DNA of 64,000 bases from assembly GCA_020634315.1 (NCBI GenBank), contig JACKBV010000004.1:124001-188000 (forward strand), in the 5' to 3' direction. Shown piece by piece: positions 1-8,821 of this stretch (position 1 is the first letter of the stretch; each line of letters starts with the position of its first letter). The translations under genes were made by a program, and so were the position numbers. This DNA is from Ardenticatenaceae bacterium. GTDB taxonomy: Bacteria > Chloroflexota > Anaerolineae > Promineifilales > Promineifilaceae. The notes beneath the pieces were generated by a model. It was not told the DNA's origin and did not search any database. It saw only the letters and a program-made list of their open reading frames with translations.

Positions 1-2
1 CC

Positions 3-326
3 AGCAAAACGGCCGTTAACTTCCTCAGCCGCAGTTTGCGCATGGAACTGCGCCACGACAAGATCACCGTCACCCTCGTCTATCCCGGCCTCACAACCAC
101 CGAATTTGCCGATGCCAAATTAGGGAAGCCCGGTGCCAATCGTTTTGGAATGCGCGGCGTTGCGCCAGAACGGGTTGCCGCCAAAATTGCGACAGCCATC
201 GAAAAGCAAAAAACGGAAGTCTACATCACGCCCATCGATTGGGCGTTTACACACCTCAACCGGCTTTTCCCACGCACAGTTGACTGGTTCGTCGCACGTG
301 CCATGAAGCTGGCAAGCCAACCATAA
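3..326 (+). CDS. Short-chain dehydrogenase/reductase, C-terminal part (truncated by window edge)
   Basis: Only the C-terminal ~107 residues are in the window. The reading frame is open from base 3 and begins SKTAVNFLSRSLRMEL, which fits the stretch just after the active-site Tyr of the YxxxK motif in classical SDR enzymes, so the first Lys seen is probably the catalytic one. The following VYPGLTTTEF matches the usual PG-x-x-x-T segment after the sixth beta strand. The Rossmann glycine motif and catalytic Ser/Tyr lie upstream, outside the window. The substrate cannot be named. The ABC permease genes start 25 bp downstream on the same strand and may be co-transcribed. Confidence 0.8.
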   Translation, partial: SKTAVNFLSRSLRMELRHDKITVTLVYPGLTTTEFADAKLGKPGANRFGMRGVAPERVAAKIATAIEKQKTEVYITPIDWAFTHLNRLFPRTVDWFVARAMKLASQP

Positions 327-351
327 ACCACGACTTGCAGAACAAAAACAT

Positions 352-1179
352 ATGCTCCATTCACTCTTCTCTGGTCTGCCTCAATTAGGGCGCATTTACC
401 AACAACAATTCAAAACAATGACGGCCGTGCAGCTGCAATACCGCGTGGCGATGATCATCTGGCTTATTGGCATTGTCATTGAGCCGGTGGTTTACCTGGT
501 GGTGTGGACAAATGTGGCGCGTGCCAGCGGTGGCACGGTTAATGGATTCACGGCGGCCGGTTTTGCCGCTTATTTCATTGCCACCATGGTCGTCAATCAT
601 CTCACCTTTACCTGGCACATGTGGGAATATGATTATCGTATTCGCGAAGGGCTGTTGTCGCCGTTGTTGTTACGGCCGTTACACCCCATCCATGCCGACT
701 TTGCCGAAAACCTGAGTTACAAGGTGATCACGCTTCTCGTCATGATTCCGGCCACAATCGTTCTCATCCTCATCTTCAAGCCAACCTTTGACCTGACACC
801 GATCCACGTACTTGCCTTCATTCCCGCCCTCACGCTGGCCTTTTCCATTCAATTTCTTTGGGGATGGGCGCTGGCGATGATCGCTTTCTGGACAACGCGT
901 GTCAACGCCATCATTCGCATGTACTTTCTCGGCAAGCTGTTTCTTGCCGGGCAGTTGGCACCAATTGCCCTGCTGCCGACCTGGACACAAACGATTGCCA
1001 CTTTTTCACCTTACCGCTGGATGCTCTCTTTTCCGGTGGAGCTTTTATTGGGGCGGGTAGAGACAGCCGATATTTGGTGGGGGCTGTTGGCACAACTTAT
1101 TTGGACGGGGTTGGGAGTAACGGCCGTTAAGCTCATCTGGCATGCCGGTGTAAAACGATACTCAGCCTTTGGCGCATAA
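352..1179 (+). CDS. ABC-2 type transporter permease (DUF990/PF06182-like), first of a pair
   Basis: A 275-residue integral membrane protein with about six hydrophobic segments and no ATP-binding motif. The pattern of an amphipathic N-terminus, a TM near residues 30-50, and a conserved RxGLLSPLLLRPLHP loop matches the DUF990-type ABC-2 permeases that usually occur as two adjacent permease genes plus an ATPase gene. It lies 5 bp before the second permease, so the two probably form a heterodimeric channel. The ATPase is not beside them: upstream is an SDR gene and downstream an MFS gene. The ATPase may lie upstream of the window. The exported substrate is unknown. Confidence 0.85.
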   Translation: MLHSLFSGLPQLGRIYQQQFKTMTAVQLQYRVAMIIWLIGIVIEPVVYLVVWTNVARASGGTVNGFTAAGFAAYFIATMVVNHLTFTWHMWEYDYRIREGLLSPLLLRPLHPIHADFAENLSYKVITLLVMIPATIVLILIFKPTFDLTPIHVLAFIPALTLAFSIQFLWGWALAMIAFWTTRVNAIIRMYFLGKLFLAGQLAPIALLPTWTQTIATFSPYRWMLSFPVELLLGRVETADIWWGLLAQLIWTGLGVTAVKLIWHAGVKRYSAFGA

Positions 1180-1184
1180 CGATT

Positions 1185-1970
1185 ATGAGAACATTACACA
1201 TCATCTGGACATATTTCCGCATCGGCATACTCGGTGAGCTGGAATATCGCGTCAACTTTTTCATCCAAATTTTCGAGTCAATGCTAGGGTTAATCGTCGC
1301 TTTGGGCGGGTTAGCCGTTGTCTTTGACCACACCGACACGCTCGGCGGCTGGCTGCCAGACCATCTGGTGGCGTTGGTCGGCATTCATATCCTGGTTGGC
1401 GGTCTGATCAACTTGATCATTAACCCCAGTATGCAGCGATTTATGGAGGATGTGCGCAAAGGCACGCTCGATTTCACGCTGACCAAACCAGCCGATTCAC
1501 AGCTTCTAGTAAGCGTGCAGCGGGTGGAAATCTGGAAACTGGTAGATGTCATCATGGGGTTGGTTGTCATCATCATTGCGTTGGTGCGCCTGGGGGAGCA
1601 AATTGGGGTGCGAGAAACGGCCGTTTTCCTGCTTGCCATGCTCTGTGGCAGCATCATCGTCTACTGCTTCTGGCTCATCCTGGCGACATTCTCTTTCTGG
1701 TTCGTGCGCGTAGAAAACATGCTCGTCATCTTTCAAAGCATGTACATGGCCGGTCGCTGGCCGGTCGGCATCTATCCCAACTGGCTGCGCTTCACCCTCA
1801 CCTTCATTATCCCCGTTGCCTTTGCCGTCACCGTCCCTGCCGAAGGGCTGGTTGGCCGGTTGACCACACAAACCATGCTGCTCGCCATTGGTTTGACCGT
1901 TAGTTTGCTGTTCATCTCGCGTTACTTCTGGAAATTCGGGGTAAAATTCTACTCTGGCGCTTCCGCCTAA
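1185..1970 (+). CDS. ABC-2 type transporter permease (DUF990/PF06182-like), second of a pair
   Basis: A 261-residue, six-TM membrane protein. The segment GGLINLIINPSMQRFMEDVRKG followed by TLDFTLTKPADSQL is characteristic of the partner permease in DUF990-type pairs. It starts 5 bp after the first permease stop and ends exactly one base before the following MFS reading frame, which indicates tight operon organisation. It is expected to pair with the first permease in the cytoplasmic membrane and to need an ATPase that is not visible here. Confidence 0.85.
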   Translation: MRTLHIIWTYFRIGILGELEYRVNFFIQIFESMLGLIVALGGLAVVFDHTDTLGGWLPDHLVALVGIHILVGGLINLIINPSMQRFMEDVRKGTLDFTLTKPADSQLLVSVQRVEIWKLVDVIMGLVVIIIALVRLGEQIGVRETAVFLLAMLCGSIIVYCFWLILATFSFWFVRVENMLVIFQSMYMAGRWPVGIYPNWLRFTLTFIIPVAFAVTVPAEGLVGRLTTQTMLLAIGLTVSLLFISRYFWKFGVKFYSGASA

Positions 1971-2003
1971 ATGACACAATTTCCAAGAGGCTTTTTTAGG
2001 AGA

Positions 2004-3209
2004 ATGATGACAGCACGCACGACCCAACCCTCACGCCGCTTCCGTCTCATATTGTTTGCCATGCTCTACTTTGTGCAAGGCTCCGCTCTCGCTTATTTCC
2101 GCAACTTCCAGAAACCCTATCTAGACAGCTTTGGCATTGACGCCGACCTGATTGGTCTGCTGACCACCATTTTGCTGCTGCCCTTCATCCTCAAAATCTT
2201 CATCGGCATGTTGAGCGACCGGGTTAGCCTGTTTGGACACGGGCATCGCAAGCCATACATTGTGCTGGGATTGCTGTTGGCGGTTGTGGCCTTTACGGCC
2301 GTTAGTTTTGTGTCGCCAGACCAGAACTTCACCTTGTTTGCCATTCTCATCACCCTTGGTTCTTTCAGCGTCGCCCTGTTTGACTCCACCACCGATGGCC
2401 TTGCCATTGACAGCACACCGTCAGCCGAATATGGCACCGTGCAAGGAACAATGGTTGGCGGGCGTGCCCTGGGGTTCATCATCCTCTCGTTAATCTTTGG
2501 CCTGTTGGTACAAAGCCAGGGGTATCGCATTGTCTTTTTGATCATTGCCGCATCAATGCTGCTGCCGCTGCTGTGGGTGCTGCGCGTACAGGAACCGCCA
2601 CAGCGCGACAACAGCCAGACATTTAATTGGCATGCATTCGCGGCGCTGAAGCAATCCCGTTTCCTCATTTTTGCCGCTTATGCCATCATCTACTCCATCG
2701 TCTCCTTTGGTGTGGATGGGCTGGTGACATTTTTCATGAGCCAATCATTGGGTGCAAGCGATGCCATCATTGGGCAATATGGGGCGCTGCGCGGCATTGG
2801 CGCGGCCGTGGGAGCCGTTGGTGGCGGTCTTTTGGTAGATCGGCTGGGACACAAACGCAGTGCGTTGGTTGCCGTCGTTGCCATTTCTATTGGCGCGGCA
2901 TTGTTGGGGCTAACCAAGGGGATTGGGTTGGTGCTGGCGTTGGGTGTGGTATGGGGAATTGCCTGGGGTTTTCAGGAGACGATTTTTGTGGCTCTGGCAA
3001 TGGATTTATCAGACACGCGTATTGCCGCTTCGATGTTTGCGATCATGATGGCGCTGTCGAACCTGGGAACGGCCGTTGGCGAAGGCATCGCCACCGGTCT
3101 AACAGACAACATTGGCTTTTCCGCCGTTTTCTGGCTGCTGGCGGCGCTTAACATTGTCCTCTTTCCCATTTTGTGGGGGCTTTTCAAGACAGATTCCGAC
3201 AAGGGATAA
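2004..3209 (+). CDS. Major facilitator superfamily transporter
   Basis: About 12 predicted membrane segments. The loop GMLSDRVSLFGHGHRKP between TM2 and TM3 matches the MFS signature G-x-x-x-D-R-x-G-R-[RK]. The reading frame is open from an ATG at 1971 that abuts the permease stop, but a TTAGGAG ribosome-binding sequence sits just before two tandem ATGs at 2004 and 2007. I prefer one of those, giving about 400-401 residues. The hydrophilic loop at mid-protein (QEPPQRDNSQ) divides two 6-TM halves. The substrate is unknown. Its stop is 3 bp from the convergent kinase gene, leaving no room for a terminator between them. Confidence 0.85.
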   Translation: MMTARTTQPSRRFRLILFAMLYFVQGSALAYFRNFQKPYLDSFGIDADLIGLLTTILLLPFILKIFIGMLSDRVSLFGHGHRKPYIVLGLLLAVVAFTAVSFVSPDQNFTLFAILITLGSFSVALFDSTTDGLAIDSTPSAEYGTVQGTMVGGRALGFIILSLIFGLLVQSQGYRIVFLIIAASMLLPLLWVLRVQEPPQRDNSQTFNWHAFAALKQSRFLIFAAYAIIYSIVSFGVDGLVTFFMSQSLGASDAIIGQYGALRGIGAAVGAVGGGLLVDRLGHKRSALVAVVAISIGAALLGLTKGIGLVLALGVVWGIAWGFQETIFVALAMDLSDTRIAASMFAIMMALSNLGTAVGEGIATGLTDNIGFSAVFWLLAALNIVLFPILWGLFKTDSDKG

Positions 3210-3212
3210 ACG

Positions 3213-5579
3213 TTACCAATTCCCAACCATTGGCACTGATTCAGACAGCAAAGGCAGGCGCAGCACAAACGTGCTGCCCTGGCCTGGAATGCCATCACTT
3301 TCCACCCAAATTTGCCCGCCGTGCGCTTCCGCCACGAGGCGACAAAAGGCCAAACCCAGGCCGCTTCCCTTACGCCGCCCCTCGACTGTGCCGCGCTTAA
3401 ACTTGTGGAAAAGCTGCGCTTTTGTTTCGGCGGTAATGCCAGCCCCGGTATCGCTGACGCCCAACAACACAGCAGCTAATTCCGTCGTTTCATCCAGGCG
3501 TGCCCAAAGATGGATACGGCCGTTATCTGGCGTAAATTTCACCGCATTGTCTAGCAAATTATAAAGAACCCGGCTCATATAATCGTAATCCACCAGCAGC
3601 ACCGGCAAATTTTTGGCTATCGTCACCGACAAATCCAGGTTCAATTCTGTCAACATCAAATCAAACTGCCGCCGCACATCGCTAAACAAAACCCCGACAG
3701 AGACGGTTTCCCGCCGCAGCGGAACCTTGCCATTTTCCAATTTATAGATGTCCAGCAGTTCGTTGATGAGGTGCAGCATGCGCTCCCCATTTTTCTCCGC
3801 CATGTCGAGCAAATTGAGAATTTGATCGCCATATCCTTGCTGCACCTGTTCTCGCCCCAATTCTAAACTGCCCAATAAAATCGAGAGAGGCGCACGCAAA
3901 TCATGCACCATCATGTGCATCATTTCCTCGCGCAGCTGCGCCAACGCTACCTCTTCTGTCACGTCGTGCAGCACCAGCAGCCAGCCATTAACCTGCTGAT
4001 TCCGGTTAAACACGGGCGTCAACGTGCGATCCAGGTAATTGCCTTGTGGCATGGCAATTTGCGTTTTGATCTGCGCTCCTTCACCTTGTTCTTGTAAATA
4101 TTCGCAGTCGGTTGTCAGGGAAACGGCCGTAAAGCCCAACCGCTCGGCCAACGATTCCCCATCCAGCGAGCATTGCAAAATCGTCTGTTCGCCAAACTCC
4201 CCAGGCTGCCATCCCACCAACCGCCAGAACGCCCGATTGACAGCGACAATCTGCCAGCTATGGCTCAACAGCAAAATGCCATCTTGCGTTGTCCGAAAAA
4301 TAGAATCCAGCTCTTGTACACGTTGGGACAAGGAACGGTTGATCGCCGCAAAAGAACCGGCATTTTGAATAGCCAAAGCCGCCTGGCTGGCAATGGTCAC
4401 CAAAACTTCTTGATCAGACTCGTCAAACACATCCGGTTTGGTGAGGGATTGCACCGAAATAACCCCCAGCACATCATCGCGAATAATGATGGGCGCACCC
4501 AGCCAACAAGTAACCGGAATGCCTATTTGTTCGATGTCCAATTCTTGCAAAGTTCTGTCAAAATGACGCCGGATCAATAACGGCCGTTTCGTTTTCAACA
4601 CATATTCCGTCAGCCCCCGCTGCAACGTCCGCGTCGGCCAATCCATCTGGTTGCCCTCACGAAAAAACACCGGGAAAGAAACCAAGTCTGTATCACGATC
4701 ATACAAAGCAATGTAAAACGTATCAGCAGGCATCAAGCGGCGCACCTGCTCATAAATTTTCAACATGATGACATCCAGGTCCAGGCTGCTGTTAAGCGTT
4801 TGCCCCACCGCTTGCAAGCTCTGCAACTGCTGCAAACGGCGCACCAACTGCTGCCGCGTGCGATCCAAATTGTGTGTAATAAGCGAAAACGTGATCAAAA
4901 TACAGGCAAAAAACAAAAAATAAGACCAGCCAAGCTCTTGATAAATAATCGTCACAAAGGGGACGAAAAAGACTGGCACAGCTTCATAAAGCAAGAGAAT
5001 CGGCAGTTGTGATAAATAAGTACGGGTACTGCTAGGGATAAACAAATAGAAAAAAGCAGCATTAAACAAATGATTGAGGGTGAAATAGACAAGCACCATC
5101 AATAAAAGCCCAAACAAATAAGCCACCGTGCCATTCAGCTCATCCAGCGAATAAACCACGCCCTCAAAAACAAGGCCAGCAGTCAGGATACACACAGCAC
5201 TGCTCACCGCATTCCACAACGTCAGGCTGATCAGCCTGGTGTGGGTAGGTTGTCGCCGCAACAACAAGAAATCGCCAAATCGCCAACGAACCACACCATG
5301 AACCAACGCGGCGATATAGACCACCCACCCTGTTGTGGAAAGCCCCAAAACCATATACATCACAATCGAGATCAAAGGGAGAAGCGATGCCAAACCATCA
5401 GCCAGCACAATACTGAAAGACATCGAAAAAATCGTCAGCAAGAGAAACAAGAGAATCGGCAGCCAATCGATGGCAGGGGGTCTAATACTGGTCATTCCCA
5501 CCAACACCAGCATCACCAGTAAATTTACCAATACAACAAGGCCGATTTCCTTCTTCTCGCTCATTTGTTTCTGAAGCAA
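3213..5579 (-). CDS. Membrane sensor histidine kinase (TM-GAF-PAS-HisKA-HATPase)
   Basis: A 788-residue kinase. Residues ~1-235 hold about eight hydrophobic segments, followed by a short coiled coil (RQQLVRRLQQLQSLQA). A GAF domain (~250-410) is followed by a PAS domain (~415-540). The HisKA H-box is MMVHDLRAPLS with the phosphoacceptor His near residue 559. The catalytic domain shows N-box NLLDNAVKFTP, G1 DTGAG and G2 GSGLGLAFC. All catalytic motifs are intact, so it should autophosphorylate. No response regulator is adjacent, so it is an orphan kinase here. It is divergent from the HSP100 gene, with 285 bp between them. Confidence 0.93.
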   Translation of the reverse strand: MLQKQMSEKKEIGLVVLVNLLVMLVLVGMTSIRPPAIDWLPILLFLLLTIFSMSFSIVLADGLASLLPLISIVMYMVLGLSTTGWVVYIAALVHGVVRWRFGDFLLLRRQPTHTRLISLTLWNAVSSAVCILTAGLVFEGVVYSLDELNGTVAYLFGLLLMVLVYFTLNHLFNAAFFYLFIPSSTRTYLSQLPILLLYEAVPVFFVPFVTIIYQELGWSYFLFFACILITFSLITHNLDRTRQQLVRRLQQLQSLQAVGQTLNSSLDLDVIMLKIYEQVRRLMPADTFYIALYDRDTDLVSFPVFFREGNQMDWPTRTLQRGLTEYVLKTKRPLLIRRHFDRTLQELDIEQIGIPVTCWLGAPIIIRDDVLGVISVQSLTKPDVFDESDQEVLVTIASQAALAIQNAGSFAAINRSLSQRVQELDSIFRTTQDGILLLSHSWQIVAVNRAFWRLVGWQPGEFGEQTILQCSLDGESLAERLGFTAVSLTTDCEYLQEQGEGAQIKTQIAMPQGNYLDRTLTPVFNRNQQVNGWLLVLHDVTEEVALAQLREEMMHMMVHDLRAPLSILLGSLELGREQVQQGYGDQILNLLDMAEKNGERMLHLINELLDIYKLENGKVPLRRETVSVGVLFSDVRRQFDLMLTELNLDLSVTIAKNLPVLLVDYDYMSRVLYNLLDNAVKFTPDNGRIHLWARLDETTELAAVLLGVSDTGAGITAETKAQLFHKFKRGTVEGRRKGSGLGLAFCRLVAEAHGGQIWVESDGIPGQGSTFVLRLPLLSESVPMVGNW

Positions 5580-5864
5580 GTTATGATCGGATCACAGGTA
5601 AAAAGAAAGTTGCTTTACGACGATATCTTCGCATCATTGTACCCGACACTGGAAGTCGCGTACAATTCGAGCGTCTTTTTAGCGAAACGGGCCATCGGGA
5701 ACCCTGGCACATCCTGCCTGCCCGATGTACCATAAGACGACATAGCGATTACCAAAATCGCGCAAAAACGCGAAAATGCAAGAGGAAAACCTCTGCACGC
5801 CTGCGTTCCCATGTGACACAAAATTATTTTTGACAAAGTCTAAAATTGCAATCCAGGACATCCT

Positions 5865-8069
5865 ATGAGCAACTTAAACCCGAATATCCCAACTGCTGAA
5901 TTGGCGCGACTGCTCACCACAGCGGCCGGCCAGATGAGCAAGTACCAACTGCGCTTGTTGACCCCCCAATTACTCCTGCGCATCTTCTTGGATAGTCAAG
6001 ATGCTGCCGCCCACCAAATTATGCGGCAGTTACAGCAACAACGCGGTTTTAACTGGCAAGAACTGGTTAGCCGCGTTGACATGATGGCCCGCAGCAGCAA
6101 AGGGCACGATGCCCAATTTAACTTTACCGATGATTTTGGCAAAGATGTGCCTTTGGCTGAAGAAATGCTCGTGGTGATTGACGAGGGGCTAACGATTGCT
6201 CAGGCGCGTGATGAATTGAAGGCAGGCAGCGGGCACATTCTGGCGGCCATGACGCTGCAAACCGTGACGACATCGGGCATGCTGCAACGCCTGGGCATTA
6301 CCACAGCCGCGGTGACGGCGCTGCTGGGCGATGTGGCGCAAGATGGCACGCCTATCATTCGTGACATGGTGACAGAGGCAAAGGAAGGACGGGCAACGGC
6401 CGTTTACCAACGCGCCGACCTGCTGCAACAACTGCTCAGCCTACTCTCCCTCAGCCAAAAACGGCACGTCATCCTCGTCGGGCCAGAAGGAGCGGGAAAA
6501 CGCACCTTAGCTTACAGCCTGGGGCAAATGCTCGTCGCCAGCAACGGCCTTAAACTGCGTTCATTGGTGCAAATGAATGAAACCGCCTTGCTTGAAGACC
6601 CGATTAAAGCCATTCGCGCAGCCATGCGCCGCGCCAGTGGCGGTGTGCTGCTGCTGCCACAAATCGAACGCTTTTTTGACCGTCCGCTTACCAACAAACA
6701 TGAGCAGCTTAACCGCGAAGTGCAAAAGCTCATTCTTGGCAATGAACAAGTCATTATTGGCACAACCACGCCCGGCAATTATGAGCGCCTGTCAGCCGTC
6801 TCTTTGGTGCGCCAACATACCAACCGTCTCGATGTGCCGCCAGCGACAAAGGATGAAGCGGTCGCCATGCTTGGCTTCCACAAGGCGCAGTTAGCCGCTG
6901 AGTATGAGATTGAAGTGACGGATGAGGCCCTGGCAACGGCCGTTACCCTCGCCAGCCAATACATCAAAACCATTGCCCTGCCCGCCTCCGCCGTGCAGCT
7001 AGCCAACCGCGCCTGCGCCCTTGTCCACATGGTGATGCAAGAACACGGCGCAAATTTGCCCCAGGTCGAAGCCGATGGCATTCTCAGCCCTGGCGATGTC
7101 ATGGTTGCCGCCAGCCAAATGACCAAAATCCCCATCACCAAACTCAACGAAGACGAGCAAAGCAAATATGCCAACATGGTCGACTATTTGCACCAACGCC
7201 TCATCGGGCAAGAAGAAGCGGTCATGGCTGTCAGCCGCGCCGTCAAAACGGCCCGTGTTGGCCTGCGCGATCCCAAGCGCCCCATTGGCTCTTTTCTCTT
7301 CCTTGGCCCCAGCGGCGTCGGCAAATCGGAACTGGCAAAGACGTTGGCTGAATTCATGTTTGGCTCCGAAGATGCGATGCTGGTGTTGGACATGAGCGAA
7401 TACCAGGAAGAGGCCAGTGTCAACCGGCTCATTGGCGCACCGCCCGGCTATGTTGGTTTTGAGGGCGGTGGACAGCTTACTGATTTTGTGCGTGAACGGC
7501 CGTATACCGTTGTCCTCTTCGACGAAGTAGAAAAAGCACACCCGCGCGTCCTCGACGTGCTGCTGCAAGTCATGGACGAGGGTCGCCTCACCGATGGACA
7601 AGGCCGCCTCACCACATTCAGCGAAACGGTGATCATCATGACCAGCAATTTGGGCGCCATGCACATGCTTGTCCCCGTCATCGGCGAACGAGAACGCGCC
7701 CTGGTCATGGAATCTGTACGCGATTTCTTCCGCCCCGAATTTCTCAACCGCCTCGATGAAATCATTCTTTTCCACCAGCTTACTCCGCCACAATTGGCGC
7801 AAATTCTCGATTTACTGCTGAAAAAGGAATTCAAACTGGCAGGCAGCCAGGGAATGGAATTGGCAATCACTGCGGCCGCCAAAGAATGGCTGCTGGCGCA
7901 AAATGACCAGCCAGAGTTTGGGGCACGGCCGTTACGCCGCATCATCAACCGCCATTTGCGCGAACCCCTGGCCGATTTTCTGCTCAGCCAAAAACGGGCT
8001 GAAGGCAAAACCATTGTCACGGTAGACAGCAATGGCGCTGGCCTTCAATTCGAGATGAAACCGGCGTAG
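5865..8069 (+). CDS. HSP100/Clp-family AAA+ ATPase with degenerate first AAA domain
   Basis: A 734-residue protein of the ClpA/ClpB/ClpC group. Residues ~1-150 resemble a Clp N-domain. The first AAA domain (~180-370) is degenerate: Walker A reads GPEGAGKRT (Arg where Ser/Thr is expected), the Walker B region reads VLLLPQIERF without the usual DE pair, and no KYRG-type pore loop is visible. The second AAA domain is intact: GPSGVGKSE, the pore motif PPGYVG, Walker B VVLFDEVEKAHP and sensor MTSNLG. A Clp C-terminal domain follows. No long coiled-coil M-domain is visible between them, unlike ClpB. It is likely an unfoldase powered mainly by the second ring. I do not see an obvious ClpP-docking loop and leave the symbol empty. 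Confidence 0.88.
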   Translation: MSNLNPNIPTAELARLLTTAAGQMSKYQLRLLTPQLLLRIFLDSQDAAAHQIMRQLQQQRGFNWQELVSRVDMMARSSKGHDAQFNFTDDFGKDVPLAEEMLVVIDEGLTIAQARDELKAGSGHILAAMTLQTVTTSGMLQRLGITTAAVTALLGDVAQDGTPIIRDMVTEAKEGRATAVYQRADLLQQLLSLLSLSQKRHVILVGPEGAGKRTLAYSLGQMLVASNGLKLRSLVQMNETALLEDPIKAIRAAMRRASGGVLLLPQIERFFDRPLTNKHEQLNREVQKLILGNEQVIIGTTTPGNYERLSAVSLVRQHTNRLDVPPATKDEAVAMLGFHKAQLAAEYEIEVTDEALATAVTLASQYIKTIALPASAVQLANRACALVHMVMQEHGANLPQVEADGILSPGDVMVAASQMTKIPITKLNEDEQSKYANMVDYLHQRLIGQEEAVMAVSRAVKTARVGLRDPKRPIGSFLFLGPSGVGKSELAKTLAEFMFGSEDAMLVLDMSEYQEEASVNRLIGAPPGYVGFEGGGQLTDFVRERPYTVVLFDEVEKAHPRVLDVLLQVMDEGRLTDGQGRLTTFSETVIIMTSNLGAMHMLVPVIGERERALVMESVRDFFRPEFLNRLDEIILFHQLTPPQLAQILDLLLKKEFKLAGSQGMELAITAAAKEWLLAQNDQPEFGARPLRRIINRHLREPLADFLLSQKRAEGKTIVTVDSNGAGLQFEMKPA

Positions 8070-8077
8070 AAATAATT

Positions 8078-8116
8078 TATTGCGTATTGCGTACTCAAAA
8101 TACGCAATACGCAATA
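8078..8116. repeat. Perfect 16-bp inverted repeat upstream of the DinB-like gene
   Basis: Arms at 8078-8093 (TATTGCGTATTGCGTA) and 8101-8116 are exact reverse complements around a 7-base loop. Each arm is itself a short direct repeat of TATTGCG. It lies between the HSP100 stop and the ribosome-binding site of the next gene. A related but less perfect element is at 52062-52096, also just upstream of a start codon. Confidence 0.85.
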
Positions 8117-8133
8117 CACAACAAAGGAAAAAA

Positions 8134-8613
8134 ATGACCGACGAACAAAAACACGCTTTAATCACACAATTACAGGAGACGCGGCAAGAATTGCTGGCGT
8201 TGTTGGCAGGATTAACAGATGAAGAATGGGAAACGGCCGTTTACTCCGAAGCATCCGACTGGACAGTGGCCGATCTGCTGCGCCACCTCGTCGGCGCCGA
8301 AAGCAGCATGACCCGGCTCATGATCCTGATCCGCGATGGCGGCGAAGGTGTTCCCGAAGATTTCGACCTGAACCGCTGGAATGCCCGCGTCGTGCAAAAA
8401 AGCAAAGAAAAACCCGTCACCGACCTACACACAGAAATAGTGCAAAATCGCGCACAGCTTCTAAGCTTCATCAACTCATTAACCGATGATGATTGGGAAA
8501 AGAAAGGGCGGCATGGCAGCGGTCAGGTGATGAGCATTGCCCAAATTTGCCAGATTATCGCCGACCACGAAACAACCCACATGAAAGACATGCGCACTGC
8601 CCTGGCAAACTAA
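8134..8613 (+). CDS. DinB-like / maleylpyruvate-isomerase-N-type four-helix protein
   Basis: A 159-residue protein starting at the ATG that follows AAAGGA with 5-bp spacing. An in-frame codon 54 bp upstream lies inside the inverted repeat and is not favoured. The sequence is mostly helical with WTVADLLRHLVGAE near residue 50 and a C-terminal HETTHMKDM. The two regions supply histidines in the arrangement typical of DinB_2-type metal-binding bundles. Members act as thiol-dependent S-transferases or are uncharacterised, and no specific substrate can be assigned. It is downstream of the HSP100 gene, separated by the inverted repeat. Confidence 0.75.
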   Translation: MTDEQKHALITQLQETRQELLALLAGLTDEEWETAVYSEASDWTVADLLRHLVGAESSMTRLMILIRDGGEGVPEDFDLNRWNARVVQKSKEKPVTDLHTEIVQNRAQLLSFINSLTDDDWEKKGRHGSGQVMSIAQICQIIADHETTHMKDMRTALAN

Positions 8614-8647
8614 TCACATATTCAGCAAATCAATTCTGTAATGGGGC

Positions 8648-8693
8648 AAAAAAAATGAGATGTCCCGCAAGCGGGCGCCTACGGGAGCATCTC
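8648..8693 (-). terminator. Terminator-like hairpin downstream of holB
   Basis: GAGATGTCCCG at 8657-8667 pairs with CGGGAGCATCTC at 8682-8693 (one bulged base), enclosing a second small CCCGCAAGCGGG hairpin. Read on the minus strand the stem is followed by a run of eight T residues (8648-8655 as A on the plus strand). It lies about 130 bases beyond the holB stop, between convergent genes. Confidence 0.65.
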
Positions 8694-8821
8694 TGGGGGG
8701 GGAGCCATTAGTAGTGTAGCATAAATAAATTGTTTGGCAAGCCCTAAAATAAAATCTCAAGCAATACTTAGAAAATAATATATTTATGACCTTAAGACTG
8801 GACAAGTCGCATAAATCCAGC

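Noticed and set aside
352..1970. ATP-binding component for the ABC permease pair
   Set aside because: Neither flanking gene carries Walker A/Signature motifs. The ATPase may lie upstream of the window.
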